Assembly (NCBI GenBank): GCA_036010965.1
Contig: DASCMO010000115.1
Span: forward strand, 1-49,918
DNA: 49,918 bases
Direction of reading: 5' to 3'
DNA from: GCA-2686265 sp036010965
GTDB taxonomy: Bacteria > Planctomycetota > UBA1135 > GCA-002686595
Below are positions 1 through 8,106 of the stretch, one piece after another. A model generated the notes under the pieces. It was given only the letters and a program-made list of their open reading frames with translations, did not search any database and was not told where the DNA came from. A program made the position numbers and the translations under genes. Each line of letters begins with the position of its first letter. Within the stretch, counting starts at the first letter, position 1.

Positions 1-588
1 CTCCGGGGTCACCAGGACGACCGACCAGTCCCCCACCGACTCCGCCGCCACGGGCCGCACGCGCTCGCCGCGCCCCTCGCACAGGGCCAGACCCGTCGCG
101 GCCGCCTCCAGAAAGAAGGGGCAGTCGGAACCGAGCTCCGCCAGCGCCTCGCGCGCCCACTCCGCGCGCTCCGCGCCCGCGAGGTCGAGCCCCAGCACGG
201 CGGCGCTCGCCGCCAGGGCCGCCGCCGCGTCGGAGCTCGCGCCCCCCAGGCCCGCCTGGGCCGGGATGCGCTTGACGAGTTCCACGGTCAGACCGACGCC
301 GCGCGCCAGCCCCGCCTCCCGCGCCGCCGCGAGGGCGACCGCCGCCGCGCGCCAGGCCAGGTTCTCCTCGTCGCCGGGCACCTCGCCCCCGGCGCCGAGG
401 CCGCTCACCTCCAAGGCCACGCCCTCCCCTGGGCGGGTGGCGACACGCAGCTCGTCGGCGAGCTCCAGGGCCAGCAGGTGCGTGCGGAGCTCGTGGAAGC
501 CGTCCGCGCGCCGCCCACGCAGTTCGAGGGTCAGGTTGATCTTGGCCGGCGCGAGGACGCGGACCACTCGGGGCGGCGAAGGGCTCAA
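1..588 (-). CDS. ispE: 4-diphosphocytidyl-2-C-methyl-D-erythritol kinase (IspE), C-terminus cut by window edge
   Basis: GHMP-family kinase that phosphorylates CDP-methylerythritol in the MEP isoprenoid pathway. The reverse strand reads a start region with PAKINL close to the N-terminus, then RADGFHEL, and the glycine-rich ATP loop AGLGGASSDAAAAL, all hallmark IspE motifs. The 3' end lies outside the window, so about 196 codons are seen. I take the TTG at 588 as start because it overlaps the panC stop as TTGA, the same kind of junction used between the other genes of this operon; an in-frame GTG at 567 would put PAKINL at residue 6 and is an alternative. It is the last visible gene of pssA-folK-panC-ispE. 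Function is well supported by motifs; the start is uncertain. Confidence 0.9.
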   Translation of the reverse strand, partial: MSPSPPRVVRVLAPAKINLTLELRGRRADGFHELRTHLLALELADELRVATRPGEGVALEVSGLGAGGEVPGDEENLAWRAAAVALAAAREAGLARGVGLTVELVKRIPAQAGLGGASSDAAAALAASAAVLGLDLAGAERAEWAREALAELGSDCPFFLEAAATGLALCEGRGERVRPVAAESVGDWSVVLVTPE

Positions 589-1475
589 GCGCGCCCGTCT
601 CCCCGCGCCCCGAGCACCCGGTTATCGATCAGGCGCACGCCGCCCACGCGCGCGGCCACCAGCGCCACGGCGCGCTCCAGATCTCCCGCGGGAGTGCCGG
701 CGCTCCAGGCCTCGGGGTCGCGCAGCTCGGCGTACTCGACCTCGACGCCGTCGCGCTCGAGCCCCTCGCGCAACAGCGCCGCGAGGGCCGCGAGGTCCCG
801 CGCCCCCTCGCGCCAGGCCGCATCCACCGCCGCCAGGGAGCGCGAGAGGCACGCGGCCCGCTCGCGATCGTCCGCGCCGAGCAGGTCGTTGCGCGAGGAG
901 CAGGCCAGGCCCGAGGGCTCGCGCACGATGTCGCAGACCACCACCCGCGGCCCGCCGCGGCGAGCCGCGAGGTCGGCGATCACCAGCGCCTGCTGGTAGT
1001 CCTTGCGACCGAAGTAGGCGCGCTCGGGCGCGACCACGTCGAAGAGACGCTCGACGATCGTCGCCACACCCTCGAAGTGGCCCGGCCGGCAGGCGCCCTC
1101 GAGGCCCTCGGCCGCGGGGCCCGGATCGACGAGGTGCTCGGGCGGGAGGCCGCCGTCGGGGGACAGCTGGCCGGGGAAGAACTGCTCGAGGGTGCCAGTG
1201 AAGACCATCGCCGCGCCGGCCGTCTCCAGCAGCCGCGCGTCGCCCTCGAGATCGCGCGGATAGCGCTTCAGGTCGTGCGGATCGTCGAACTGCAGAGGAT
1301 TGACGAAGACGCTCACGCAGGTCTCATCGTTCTCCGCCACGGCACGCTCGACGAGCGAAAGATGGCCGACGTGCAGGGCACCCATGGTGGGCACGAAACC
1401 CACGCTCACTCCCCGCGTGCGGCGCTCGGCGCACCACGCCCGGGCCCGCTCGGGGTCCTCGAGACGCTCGATCAC
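585..1475 (-). CDS. panC: pantothenate synthetase (pantoate--beta-alanine ligase)
   Basis: Cytosolic enzyme joining pantoate and beta-alanine with ATP, the last step of pantothenate synthesis. The 296-residue product has the family length and shows PTMGALHVGH (residues 29-38, the nucleotidylyl-transferase HxGH motif), VSVFVNPLQF, YFGRKDYQQ and the REPSGLACSSRN segment near the KMSKS-equivalent region. The start is GTG at 1475, whose GTGA overlaps the TGA stop of folK; an open frame continues upstream but runs into the folK coding region. Its own TGA overlaps the likely TTG start of ispE, so these genes are probably translationally coupled. Assignment is secure. Confidence 0.95.
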   Translation of the reverse strand: MIERLEDPERARAWCAERRTRGVSVGFVPTMGALHVGHLSLVERAVAENDETCVSVFVNPLQFDDPHDLKRYPRDLEGDARLLETAGAAMVFTGTLEQFFPGQLSPDGGLPPEHLVDPGPAAEGLEGACRPGHFEGVATIVERLFDVVAPERAYFGRKDYQQALVIADLAARRGGPRVVVCDIVREPSGLACSSRNDLLGADDRERAACLSRSLAAVDAAWREGARDLAALAALLREGLERDGVEVEYAELRDPEAWSAGTPAGDLERAVALVAARVGGVRLIDNRVLGARGDGRA

Positions 1476-1981
1476 CGCTCCGCTCCGGCGCGCGCGCGCG
1501 CCAGCTCCGCCGCGCGCGCGCGCACCGTGAGTCCCGAGCACGCCAGGACGAGCTCGGGCGCGATCTGGGAGAGCGGTTCCAGCACGAAGCTCCGCTCTTC
1601 GAGCCGTGGGTGCGGCAAGGTCAGGCGCGCGCTCGCCAGAGAGCAGTCGCCGAAGAGCAGCAGGTCGAGGTCCAGGGTGCGCGGCCCATTCGGCAACTCG
1701 CGCGAGCGGTCGCGCCCAGAGCGCGCCTCGATCGCCTGCAGGCATTCGAGCAAGGTCAGGGGTTCGAGCAGGGTGCACAGCTCGAGGACGCCGTTCAGGA
1801 ACGGGGGCTGGTCCGGCGGGCCGCCGACGGGCGCGGTCTCGATCCAACTTGAGACGCGCTCCACCCGCAAGCCATCGGTGGCCGCCAGACTCTCGACGGC
1901 GCGCTCGAGGTGCGCGCGTCGCTCACCCAGGTTGCTGCCCAGGGCGACGAAGGCGGTCGCGCCCGCAGCAGGAGAGCTCAC
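1472..1981 (-). CDS. folK: 2-amino-4-hydroxy-6-hydroxymethyldihydropteridine pyrophosphokinase
   Basis: HPPK transfers pyrophosphate from ATP to the pterin in folate synthesis. The product of 169 residues matches the family length. It has FVALGSNLGERRAHL near the N-terminus and GPRTLDLDLLLFGD at residues 99-112, where D104 and D106 are the magnesium-binding aspartates of the family, followed by LPHPRLEERSFVLEPL. The start is GTG at 1981, overlapping the pssA stop as GTGA. It sits between pssA and panC in an operon that combines phospholipid and cofactor genes. Assignment is secure. Confidence 0.94.
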   Translation of the reverse strand: MSSPAAGATAFVALGSNLGERRAHLERAVESLAATDGLRVERVSSWIETAPVGGPPDQPPFLNGVLELCTLLEPLTLLECLQAIEARSGRDRSRELPNGPRTLDLDLLLFGDCSLASARLTLPHPRLEERSFVLEPLSQIAPELVLACSGLTVRARAAELARARAGAER

Positions 1982-2856
1982 AGGCGCGCGTCTCCGTCGC
2001 GAGCGGTCTGGCGCGCACGCGCCAGATCCCATAGCCAGCGCACGACGCCGTAGAACACGAAGCCGTTGAAGGCCACGAAAAGCAGGGGCACCGGCGCCAG
2101 GTAGAGACCGAGGGCCACGAAGACGATCGTCACCAGGGCGAAGAAGTTGCTGCGCTCGTTGGTCAGGTTCGCGCCGGCGTGGACGTAGCGCACACGGCTG
2201 ACCATCAAGAGCCCGATCAATGGCAGGGCGAGGGTCAGCCAGACCGGCACCCAGGTCAAGAGCGGCTCCCAGTCCACATCGCGCGTCCAGCCCATGACGC
2301 GCCCCAGGGGCGTGGGCGTTCCCTCGGCGAGCTCGAGCTCGGGGCGGCTGAGGATCAGGTAGATCCAGATCGTCGACGCCACCGCCCCCGCTGCGGCGGG
2401 CGAGGGCAGGCCGCGGAACTCCGCGTGGGCGGAGGCCTCGTGGTCCGATTCGAGGTTGAAGCGCGCCAGGCGCAGCATCGCCATCAGCGAGTAGCAGCCC
2501 GCCGCCGCGAAGTGCAGGCGCGGGGAGGCCAGGAAGCCGGCGGCGGTCTCCTCGTGCTCGAAGAGGGCCTTGGCCATGATCGCCGGCGCGACCCCGAAGG
2601 TCACGACGTCCGCCAGGGAGTCGAGCTGGCCGCCGAAGTCGCTGTAGGAGTGGGTCAGGCGCGCCACCCAGCCGTCGAGGCCGTCGAAGAGCATCGCCAG
2701 GAAGATCAGGAAGCAGGCCGCCTCCATCTTCTCGTAGAAGACCCCCGGATCCTGGTCGTGCCAGGCCAGGGCGTCGATGCTCTTGGACAGGGCCAACAGC
2801 CCGCAGGCCCCGTTGGCCAGGGTCAAGAGGTTGGGGAGCGTGGCGATCGGCTTCAT
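1978..2856 (-). CDS. pssA: CDP-diacylglycerol--serine O-phosphatidyltransferase
   Basis: Integral membrane CDP-alcohol phosphatidyltransferase that makes phosphatidylserine from CDP-diacylglycerol. The 292-residue protein starts MKPIATLPNLLTLANG, typical of the family, and carries the complete signature D-x2-DG-x2-AR-x8-G-x3-D-x3-D at residues 58-83 (DGLDGWVAR, then G75, D79, D83). Several hydrophobic segments follow, consistent with a multi-pass protein. A related head-group specificity is possible in principle, but the position of the motif and the N-terminus resemble PssA. It is the first gene of its operon and is divergent from eno, with 160 bases between the two starts. Confidence 0.88.
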   Translation of the reverse strand: MKPIATLPNLLTLANGACGLLALSKSIDALAWHDQDPGVFYEKMEAACFLIFLAMLFDGLDGWVARLTHSYSDFGGQLDSLADVVTFGVAPAIMAKALFEHEETAAGFLASPRLHFAAAGCYSLMAMLRLARFNLESDHEASAHAEFRGLPSPAAAGAVASTIWIYLILSRPELELAEGTPTPLGRVMGWTRDVDWEPLLTWVPVWLTLALPLIGLLMVSRVRYVHAGANLTNERSNFFALVTIVFVALGLYLAPVPLLFVAFNGFVFYGVVRWLWDLARARQTARDGDARL

Positions 2857-3003
2857 CGCCCGCCCGTTGTATCCCCGCCCCTCCCGCCGGCACAAGCCCG
2901 CAGGGCACCCACACCGCCCCCAGGGGCCCGGCGCGCGCGTGTGGGGCCTCGGTGAGAGCGAAGAACTGGATCGGAAGGACCTGGAAGGGCTCCGCCCGGC
3001 CGA

Positions 3004-3009
3004 TAGCAT
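3004..3009 (+). promoter_or_regulatory. possible -10 element of eno
   Basis: TAGCAT lies 7 bases upstream of the eno ATG and no clear Shine-Dalgarno sequence is present. If this is the -10 element, transcription would begin at or very near the start codon, giving a leaderless mRNA. CTGGAA 17 bases further upstream is only a weak -35 match. Pattern-based and tentative. Confidence 0.35.
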
Positions 3010-3016
3010 CTGCAGC

Positions 3017-4279
3017 ATGACCGAGATCGCCGCCGTCCACGCCCGGGAGATCCTCGACTCCCGGGGCAACCCGACCGTCGAGGCAGAGGTGCGCCTCGAG
3101 AGCGGCGCCAGCGGCCGGGCCGCGGTCCCCTCGGGAGCCAGCACCGGCGCGCACGAGGCCTGCGAGCTGCGCGACGGCGAGGGGCGCTACGGGGGCAAGG
3201 GCGTGCTGAAGGCCGTCGGCCATGTGAACGGTGAGATCGCCGAACAGCTGTTCGGCGTGGAGGGACTCGACCAGGGCGCCGTGGACGCCGCCATGATCGA
3301 ACTCGACGGGACCCCGAACAAGTCACGCCTGGGAGCCAACGGCATCCTCGGCGTCTCCCTGGCCTGCGCCCGCGCTGCCGCCGAGGAGTGCGGGCTGCCG
3401 CTCTGGCGCTACGTCGGCGGAGCGAGCGCGCGCACCCTGCCCGTGCCGATGATGAACATCCTCAACGGCGGCGAGCACGCCGACAACAACGTCGACCTGC
3501 AGGAGTTCATGGTCATGCCCTTCGGGGCGACGAGCTTCGCCGAGGGCCTGCGCATGGGCGCCGAGATCTTCCACGCCCTCAAGGCCGTCCTGCGCGAGGC
3601 CGGACTCTCCACCGGCGTCGGCGACGAGGGCGGCTTCGCCCCCGACCTGGGCTCCAACGAGCAGGCGATCACCCTGATCCTCTCCGCCGTCGAGAAGACC
3701 GGCATGCAGCCGGGCCGCGACGTGCGCCTGGCCATCGACGCGGCTGCCTCGGAGTTCCACGACGAGGGGAAGTACACGATCGAGGGCGCGGCGAAGAGCG
3801 CCGAGGAGTTGATCCACTTCTACGCTGGCCTCGTGGACAGCTATCCCGTCTTCAGCATCGAGGACGGCCTCGACGAGGACGACTGGGACGGCTGGCGCTC
3901 CCTGACCGACGCCATCGGCGAGAAGGTACAGCTCGTTGGCGATGACCTGTTCGTCACTGACACCGAGCGTCTGGCGCGCGGCATCGCCGAGAACGCGGGC
4001 AACTCGATCCTGATCAAGGTCAACCAGATCGGCACCCTGACCGAGACCCTCGACACGATCGCCCTCGCCCACCGCAACGGGTTCCGCTGCGTCATGAGCC
4101 ACCGCTCGGGAGAGACCGAGGACACGACCATCGCTGACCTGGCGGTCGCCACCCACTGCGGACAGATCAAGACCGGCGCGCCCTGCCGCAGCGATCGGGT
4201 GGCGAAGTACAACCAGTTGCTGCGCATCGAGGAGGAGCTCGGTTCGGCGGCCCGCTACGGCGCCCGCGACCTCGCCTGA
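3017..4279 (+). CDS. eno: enolase (phosphopyruvate hydratase)
   Basis: Glycolytic enzyme that converts 2-phosphoglycerate to phosphoenolpyruvate. The 420-residue protein begins MTEIAAVHAREILDSRGNPT and contains SGASTGAHEACELRD, GVGDEGGFAPDLGSN, SIEDGLDEDDWDGW, the loop LVGDDLFVTD, the catalytic lysine in LIKVNQIGTL and the catalytic histidine in MSHRSGETEDT. A longer open frame begins at 2777, but the ATG at 3017 gives the canonical N-terminus. Eno is followed after 8 bases by an FtsB/DivIC-like gene, a neighbour pair seen in many bacteria. Assignment is secure. Confidence 0.97.
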   Translation: MTEIAAVHAREILDSRGNPTVEAEVRLESGASGRAAVPSGASTGAHEACELRDGEGRYGGKGVLKAVGHVNGEIAEQLFGVEGLDQGAVDAAMIELDGTPNKSRLGANGILGVSLACARAAAEECGLPLWRYVGGASARTLPVPMMNILNGGEHADNNVDLQEFMVMPFGATSFAEGLRMGAEIFHALKAVLREAGLSTGVGDEGGFAPDLGSNEQAITLILSAVEKTGMQPGRDVRLAIDAAASEFHDEGKYTIEGAAKSAEELIHFYAGLVDSYPVFSIEDGLDEDDWDGWRSLTDAIGEKVQLVGDDLFVTDTERLARGIAENAGNSILIKVNQIGTLTETLDTIALAHRNGFRCVMSHRSGETEDTTIADLAVATHCGQIKTGAPCRSDRVAKYNQLLRIEEELGSAARYGARDLA

Positions 4280-4287
4280 GCCGAGCG

Positions 4288-4608
4288 ATGCGTTCCATGA
4301 AGAGCCCCCGCAAACCGTCCGACAGCCCGCGCGCCGGGGCCGGCCTGGTGCGCCTGTTCGGCGGCCTGCTGGGCGGCGTGCTGTTCTGGATGCCGGTCTG
4401 GGTGCCGCTCGTGCTCCTGGCCCAGGTCGGCCTGCTCGGCCTGCGGCCGGCGCGCACCGAGAGCCGCCAGATCGCCGAGCACGAGATCGAGCTGGCCAAG
4501 CGCCTCAAGGGCCACAGCGAGCGGCGCGCGACCCTCGAGGCCTGGTCGGAGGCCCTCGACGACCCGGTCTACCGCGAGCGCATGCAGCGCTTGCTGGACG
4601 GGCGCTGA
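4288..4608 (+). CDS. FtsB/DivIC-like septum formation initiator protein
   Basis: A 106-residue bitopic protein. A basic cytoplasmic N-terminus (about 20 residues) precedes one hydrophobic segment at about 22-50, then a charged coiled-coil stretch and the ending ALDDPVYRERMQRLLDG. The ending resembles the conserved 'DP-x-Y-x-E-x-x-A/L-R' end of FtsB and DivIC. FtsB-family proteins form a divisome complex with FtsQ and FtsL and regulate septal peptidoglycan synthesis. The position directly after eno supports the call, because eno-ftsB adjacency is common. A second ATG three codons downstream is an alternative start. The short coiled coil makes the exact subfamily uncertain. Confidence 0.72.
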   Translation: MRSMKSPRKPSDSPRAGAGLVRLFGGLLGGVLFWMPVWVPLVLLAQVGLLGLRPARTESRQIAEHEIELAKRLKGHSERRATLEAWSEALDDPVYRERMQRLLDGR

Positions 4609-4612
4609 GCGG

Positions 4613-6709
4613 ATGGGCGCCGCCCTCGGCCTCGCGGCCGCGGTGCTCTGTGTCGCGGGGTTCGCCGCGCACCAGGGTGAGGGAGAGGGCGCCCTCTCGA
4701 ACGACGCCTGGCTGCCGACGGACGAGGACGCGGCGCGGCTCCTGGCCGCCGGCGACGGCGAGCTGGCCCGCCGCCTCGCCGCCAGCCCGAACTCGCCGGC
4801 GAGCGAACTGGTAGCGGGCCTCGACGCCTGGCACGACGCCCTGGTGGGGAGCGCGCCGGGCGCCGCCGTCCCGCTCGCGCTGCCGACGGCCGCCACGGAG
4901 GACGCCTGGACGCCGAACGATCCCGACGGGACCTTCGCCCGCCGCAGCGAGGCGGTCGAGGTGGCGGTGCTGCGTCGCCTGGCCCTGGTCGCGCCCGAGC
5001 TGCGCGCCGCCTGGAGCGAGCGCTTCGGACCCCTGGCCGCCGATCGCCTCTCTCGCGCGCGCGGCGACGCGCGGGCCCTGGCCGCCCTCGAGCGCGAGCT
5101 GCCAGCGACCCTCGGCGCCGCGCGGGCGGCCCTGACGCTCTTCGAGCTGGCCCTCGAGGCGGGGCGCACGGGCATGGCCGCCGGCTGGCTTGAGCGCGCC
5201 GAGGAGCACGCCGCTCTGCTGGGCGAGGGCGCGCCCTTCGACGCCATCGCCCGGCGCCGCGCCCTGCTCGACACCCTCACGGCCCCGGCTCCGAAGGAAG
5301 CGGCCTGGGAGAGCGCGCGCGAGCTGACGCTCCTGCGCTCGGTGCCCCTGGTCGCTGCCGGGCGCCAGGCGCCGCCGGAGACCGCCGGCGCGCCGGGCCT
5401 GGCCTTCCTGGCGGACGGGCGCATCGCCGTCCAGGACGCCCTGCGCACCTGGATCGTCGACCCCGGGGGCGCGGCGCGCAGCTTCCAGGCCTGGAAGCTG
5501 GCCCTCGCCCGGGGCTTCGAAGTGCCGGCGCCGATCGCCGAGTTCGGCGAGGTCTGGCGCACCCTTCCCGCGAGCGACGGCGAGCTGCTGTACCTGGTGG
5601 AGGGCCGCGCCGGCTGGCGGCTGTTCGAGGTCGATCCGGCGCTCTCACGCGTCGGCGGCCCGCGCACGAACCTGCTGGTCTGCGTCGCGCCGCCCCGCGC
5701 TCTGCGCTTGCCCGGGCTGCGCTGGTGCGTCGGCGCGGCGGGTCACCTGGGGCCGGACGGCGTGCTGACGCCGCTCGAGGAGTTCCTGGGCCCGGGGGTC
5801 TGGGAGTTCCAGCCTGGGCCGGCGGTGGCGGGCAGCCTGCTGGTGGTCGCCGCTCGCCAGTGGCTGCGCGAGGAGCGCGAGGGCCGGGTGGTGCTCGTGG
5901 CGCCGGGGGAGGCGCGCAGCTTCGCGCTGGCCTTCGACCGTTCCGACGGGCGCCTGGTCTGGAAGCGCTCCCTGGGGCGGGGCACGGACGTGACCCTCGA
6001 CCTCGGCGACCGCTTCGGTGTGCGGGCGATGGTGCGCAGCGGGGCCCAACCTCCGGCAATCATCGGTCCGCGGGCCTTCTTCGGCACGAACCTCGGAGCG
6101 GGCTTTCTGATCGAGCTGTGCGACGGCCGACCGGCCTGGGGCTTTCGCTCCCGGCGCCGCGCCGCGCGCGAGGCCGGTTGGCGCGGCGGCGCGCGGCCGC
6201 CGACCGTGGCGCTGGCGCAGGGAGCACCCTGGCCGCTCGTCCTGTGGGCGGCCGCGGACTCCGACCATCTCTACTGGTTGCGGGCCGAGCCCGACACGGA
6301 CGGCGCCGGGCTGCTGGCCCACGCCCCACACCCCATCGGTGAGGGCGAGGAGCTGGCGGGAGGCGACGGCGCGCACGCCCTCGTCCTGGGCCACGCCGGT
6401 TCGCGCCGGACCCTCTCGGCCCACGATCCCACCAGCGGCCGGCGCCTCGATTCGGTCTACCTCGGGCGCGAGGAGCGCCCGCTCCGCGGCGCCTTGATCG
6501 GCGCGGCCAGGGCCCTGTTCGCCACCGACCACGGCCTCTACCTGCTCGACCGCGAGCGCGAGCTGTACCTGCTCTCGACCACGCCCCTGGGCGTCGCCGG
6601 CCTGCGCGGCGGCGGCGGTCTGTGGGCCCACGGTGAGCGCGTCCACCTGCTCGCCGGCGGCGCCCTGTGGACCTTCGCAACGCGCCAGGGACAAGGCTCC
6701 GGGAAGTGA
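4613..6709 (+). CDS. secreted protein with helical repeat region and PQQ-like beta-propeller
   Basis: A 698-residue protein with a hydrophobic N-terminal signal-like segment (about residues 1-20), an alanine-rich helical region to about 235, and a beta-rich C-terminal half. The second half holds several blade-like units such as LAFLADGRIAVQDALRTWIV, a segment FDRSDGRLVWKRSLG typical of PQQ-enzyme/BamB-like repeats, and later LFATDHGLYLLDRERELYLL. No catalytic site is evident. It starts 4 bases after the FtsB-like gene, so it is probably cotranscribed with eno and that gene. Its architecture is a shorter version of the protein at 15779-20425. A scaffold role in the periplasm or envelope is inferred; no specific function can be named. 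Confidence 0.75.
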   Translation: MGAALGLAAAVLCVAGFAAHQGEGEGALSNDAWLPTDEDAARLLAAGDGELARRLAASPNSPASELVAGLDAWHDALVGSAPGAAVPLALPTAATEDAWTPNDPDGTFARRSEAVEVAVLRRLALVAPELRAAWSERFGPLAADRLSRARGDARALAALERELPATLGAARAALTLFELALEAGRTGMAAGWLERAEEHAALLGEGAPFDAIARRRALLDTLTAPAPKEAAWESARELTLLRSVPLVAAGRQAPPETAGAPGLAFLADGRIAVQDALRTWIVDPGGAARSFQAWKLALARGFEVPAPIAEFGEVWRTLPASDGELLYLVEGRAGWRLFEVDPALSRVGGPRTNLLVCVAPPRALRLPGLRWCVGAAGHLGPDGVLTPLEEFLGPGVWEFQPGPAVAGSLLVVAARQWLREEREGRVVLVAPGEARSFALAFDRSDGRLVWKRSLGRGTDVTLDLGDRFGVRAMVRSGAQPPAIIGPRAFFGTNLGAGFLIELCDGRPAWGFRSRRRAAREAGWRGGARPPTVALAQGAPWPLVLWAAADSDHLYWLRAEPDTDGAGLLAHAPHPIGEGEELAGGDGAHALVLGHAGSRRTLSAHDPTSGRRLDSVYLGREERPLRGALIGAARALFATDHGLYLLDRERELYLLSTTPLGVAGLRGGGGLWAHGERVHLLAGGALWTFATRQGQGSGK

Positions 6710-6924
6710 GGGGCGCCCGCGACCGACGGAGGCTTGCGGCCCGCGAATGCGCTGTCATCCTCTGTCCCCATGTGCTGCGCGTCCCGATCGCTGTGTCTTC
6801 ACCTCATCGCTCTGGCCACTGACGTTCCGAGCACCCGCCCCCTTCGTCGGTACGCTCAGGGATCGACGCTCGTGAACGTCAGGCCCACGCACCTGTACCG
6901 AAGGACCACCGGCGATCGGAAACT
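6710..6924. other. intergenic stretch before the LicD-type island
   Basis: This 215-base region separates the eno operon from the two sugar/polyol-phosphate-type genes. It is less GC-rich than the flanking operon. I see no convincing small gene, tRNA or T-tracted terminator. A promoter for the gene at 6925 must lie here or further upstream, but no clear -35/-10 pair stands out. Confidence 0.4.
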
Positions 6925-8100
6925 GTGAAGCTCGGCAAGCGCGTCAAGGAGAAGCTGAGAGGTCTGGTGCGACCGGGAGGCCGCGCCCGGCGCTACGTGC
7001 TCCGGCGCTACTCGTGCGAGGCCTTCTTCCGAGAGCTCACGGCTCGGAAGATCCAATACGTGGTCCTGCGCTGGTTCGAGACCCTGCCCGAGATCGAGCC
7101 GGGTGAAGACGTGGACATGCTGATCGCCGACGACGATCTGCCGAGGATCGCCGACCTATTCGTACGATTCCGGACGCCGCTCGCCTGCGACGTCTACTCG
7201 CTCACCGGTCTGCCGGGGAGCGACTTCCGGAAGATGGCCTACTATCCCCCCTACCTCGCCGAGCAAGTCATCGCACGGGCCGAGGTGATGCGGGATCTGT
7301 ACCGCGTGCCCGGAAAGCGCGATCACTTCATGACCCTCGCCTTCCATGCCCTGTACCACAAGGGATACGCCTCAGGCCTGAAGTCGGAGATGACGCCAGC
7401 TGCTGCGCCCAAGAAGCTGCCTGACCACGACTACGAGGCTGCGCTGACTGCACTGGCCAAGGAGCTGTCCATCCAGGTCGAGATCAACCTGGAGTCACTG
7501 GACGCCTACATCACGAGCGAGGGGTGGCGCCCACCGTTCGACATGCTCGCCCGACTCGCCTTGTGGAACCCCTGGATCCACGACCGGTACTTCAGCGCGG
7601 GCCTGAGCGTGAAGGCGGAGCTCAGCGGCGTGGCCGTGTTCCTGGTCCGAGAGCGCGCGGTTGATCTCGGATTGGCCGATGACGCAGAGGATCGACTCCG
7701 CGCACAGGGTTTTCAGATCGTGGAATCGGTCACGATCCCTCCCCAGCGACAGGGCGCGGTAGCGGCGCGGCTGCGGGGGGGCAACTGGGGTCGAGGCCCG
7801 TGGGCCCATTCGGGCGGACCGCCCGCACGGGTGATCGTCGCCTGGGACCCCGAGCCGCTCCCCGTCGAGCCCAAGCTGCGCGAGAAATACCCTCTGCTGG
7901 AGAACGGCCGCGTCCTACGCGCGAAGCGGGAACTTCGCGACCACATTCTGCGCGGGCTCGGCAAGCGCGACCGATTCAATCCCCTGCACTCCGCCGACAC
8001 GGACTTCCAGACATGGGAGTACATCGAGATCCTCCTGCCCGATCGGCTCGACGACCTGACTCGCAAGGTGGAGGCCTTTCATGCGGGCGTTCCCTGCTAA
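6925..8100 (+). CDS. nucleotidyltransferase-like protein with C-terminal NDK-like domain
   Basis: A 391-residue protein beginning at a GTG. Residues about 20-200 resemble nucleotidyltransferase-fold proteins: YVVLRW is followed by GEDVDMLIADDD, with D62 and D64 as a possible metal-binding pair. Residues about 230-391 read like a divergent nucleoside diphosphate kinase: VAVFLVRERAVDLG for the first strand, LRAQGFQIVES for the following helix and strand, and FNPLHSADTDFQTWEYIE at the end. H355 falls where NDK has its catalytic histidine in the N-x-x-HGSDS motif. The usual substrate lysine of the KP motif appears as arginine. The gene is followed six bases later by a LicD-like gene. A role in making or attaching a phosphorylated surface glycan is inferred; the domain assignments come from eye alignment only. 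Confidence 0.6.
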   Translation: MKLGKRVKEKLRGLVRPGGRARRYVLRRYSCEAFFRELTARKIQYVVLRWFETLPEIEPGEDVDMLIADDDLPRIADLFVRFRTPLACDVYSLTGLPGSDFRKMAYYPPYLAEQVIARAEVMRDLYRVPGKRDHFMTLAFHALYHKGYASGLKSEMTPAAAPKKLPDHDYEAALTALAKELSIQVEINLESLDAYITSEGWRPPFDMLARLALWNPWIHDRYFSAGLSVKAELSGVAVFLVRERAVDLGLADDAEDRLRAQGFQIVESVTIPPQRQGAVAARLRGGNWGRGPWAHSGGPPARVIVAWDPEPLPVEPKLREKYPLLENGRVLRAKRELRDHILRGLGKRDRFNPLHSADTDFQTWEYIEILLPDRLDDLTRKVEAFHAGVPC

Positions 8101-8106
8101 CGCTGA

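Noticed and set aside
6710..6924. tRNA or small RNA gene in the gap before the LicD-type island
   Set aside because: No T-loop consensus or clover-leaf pairing was found.
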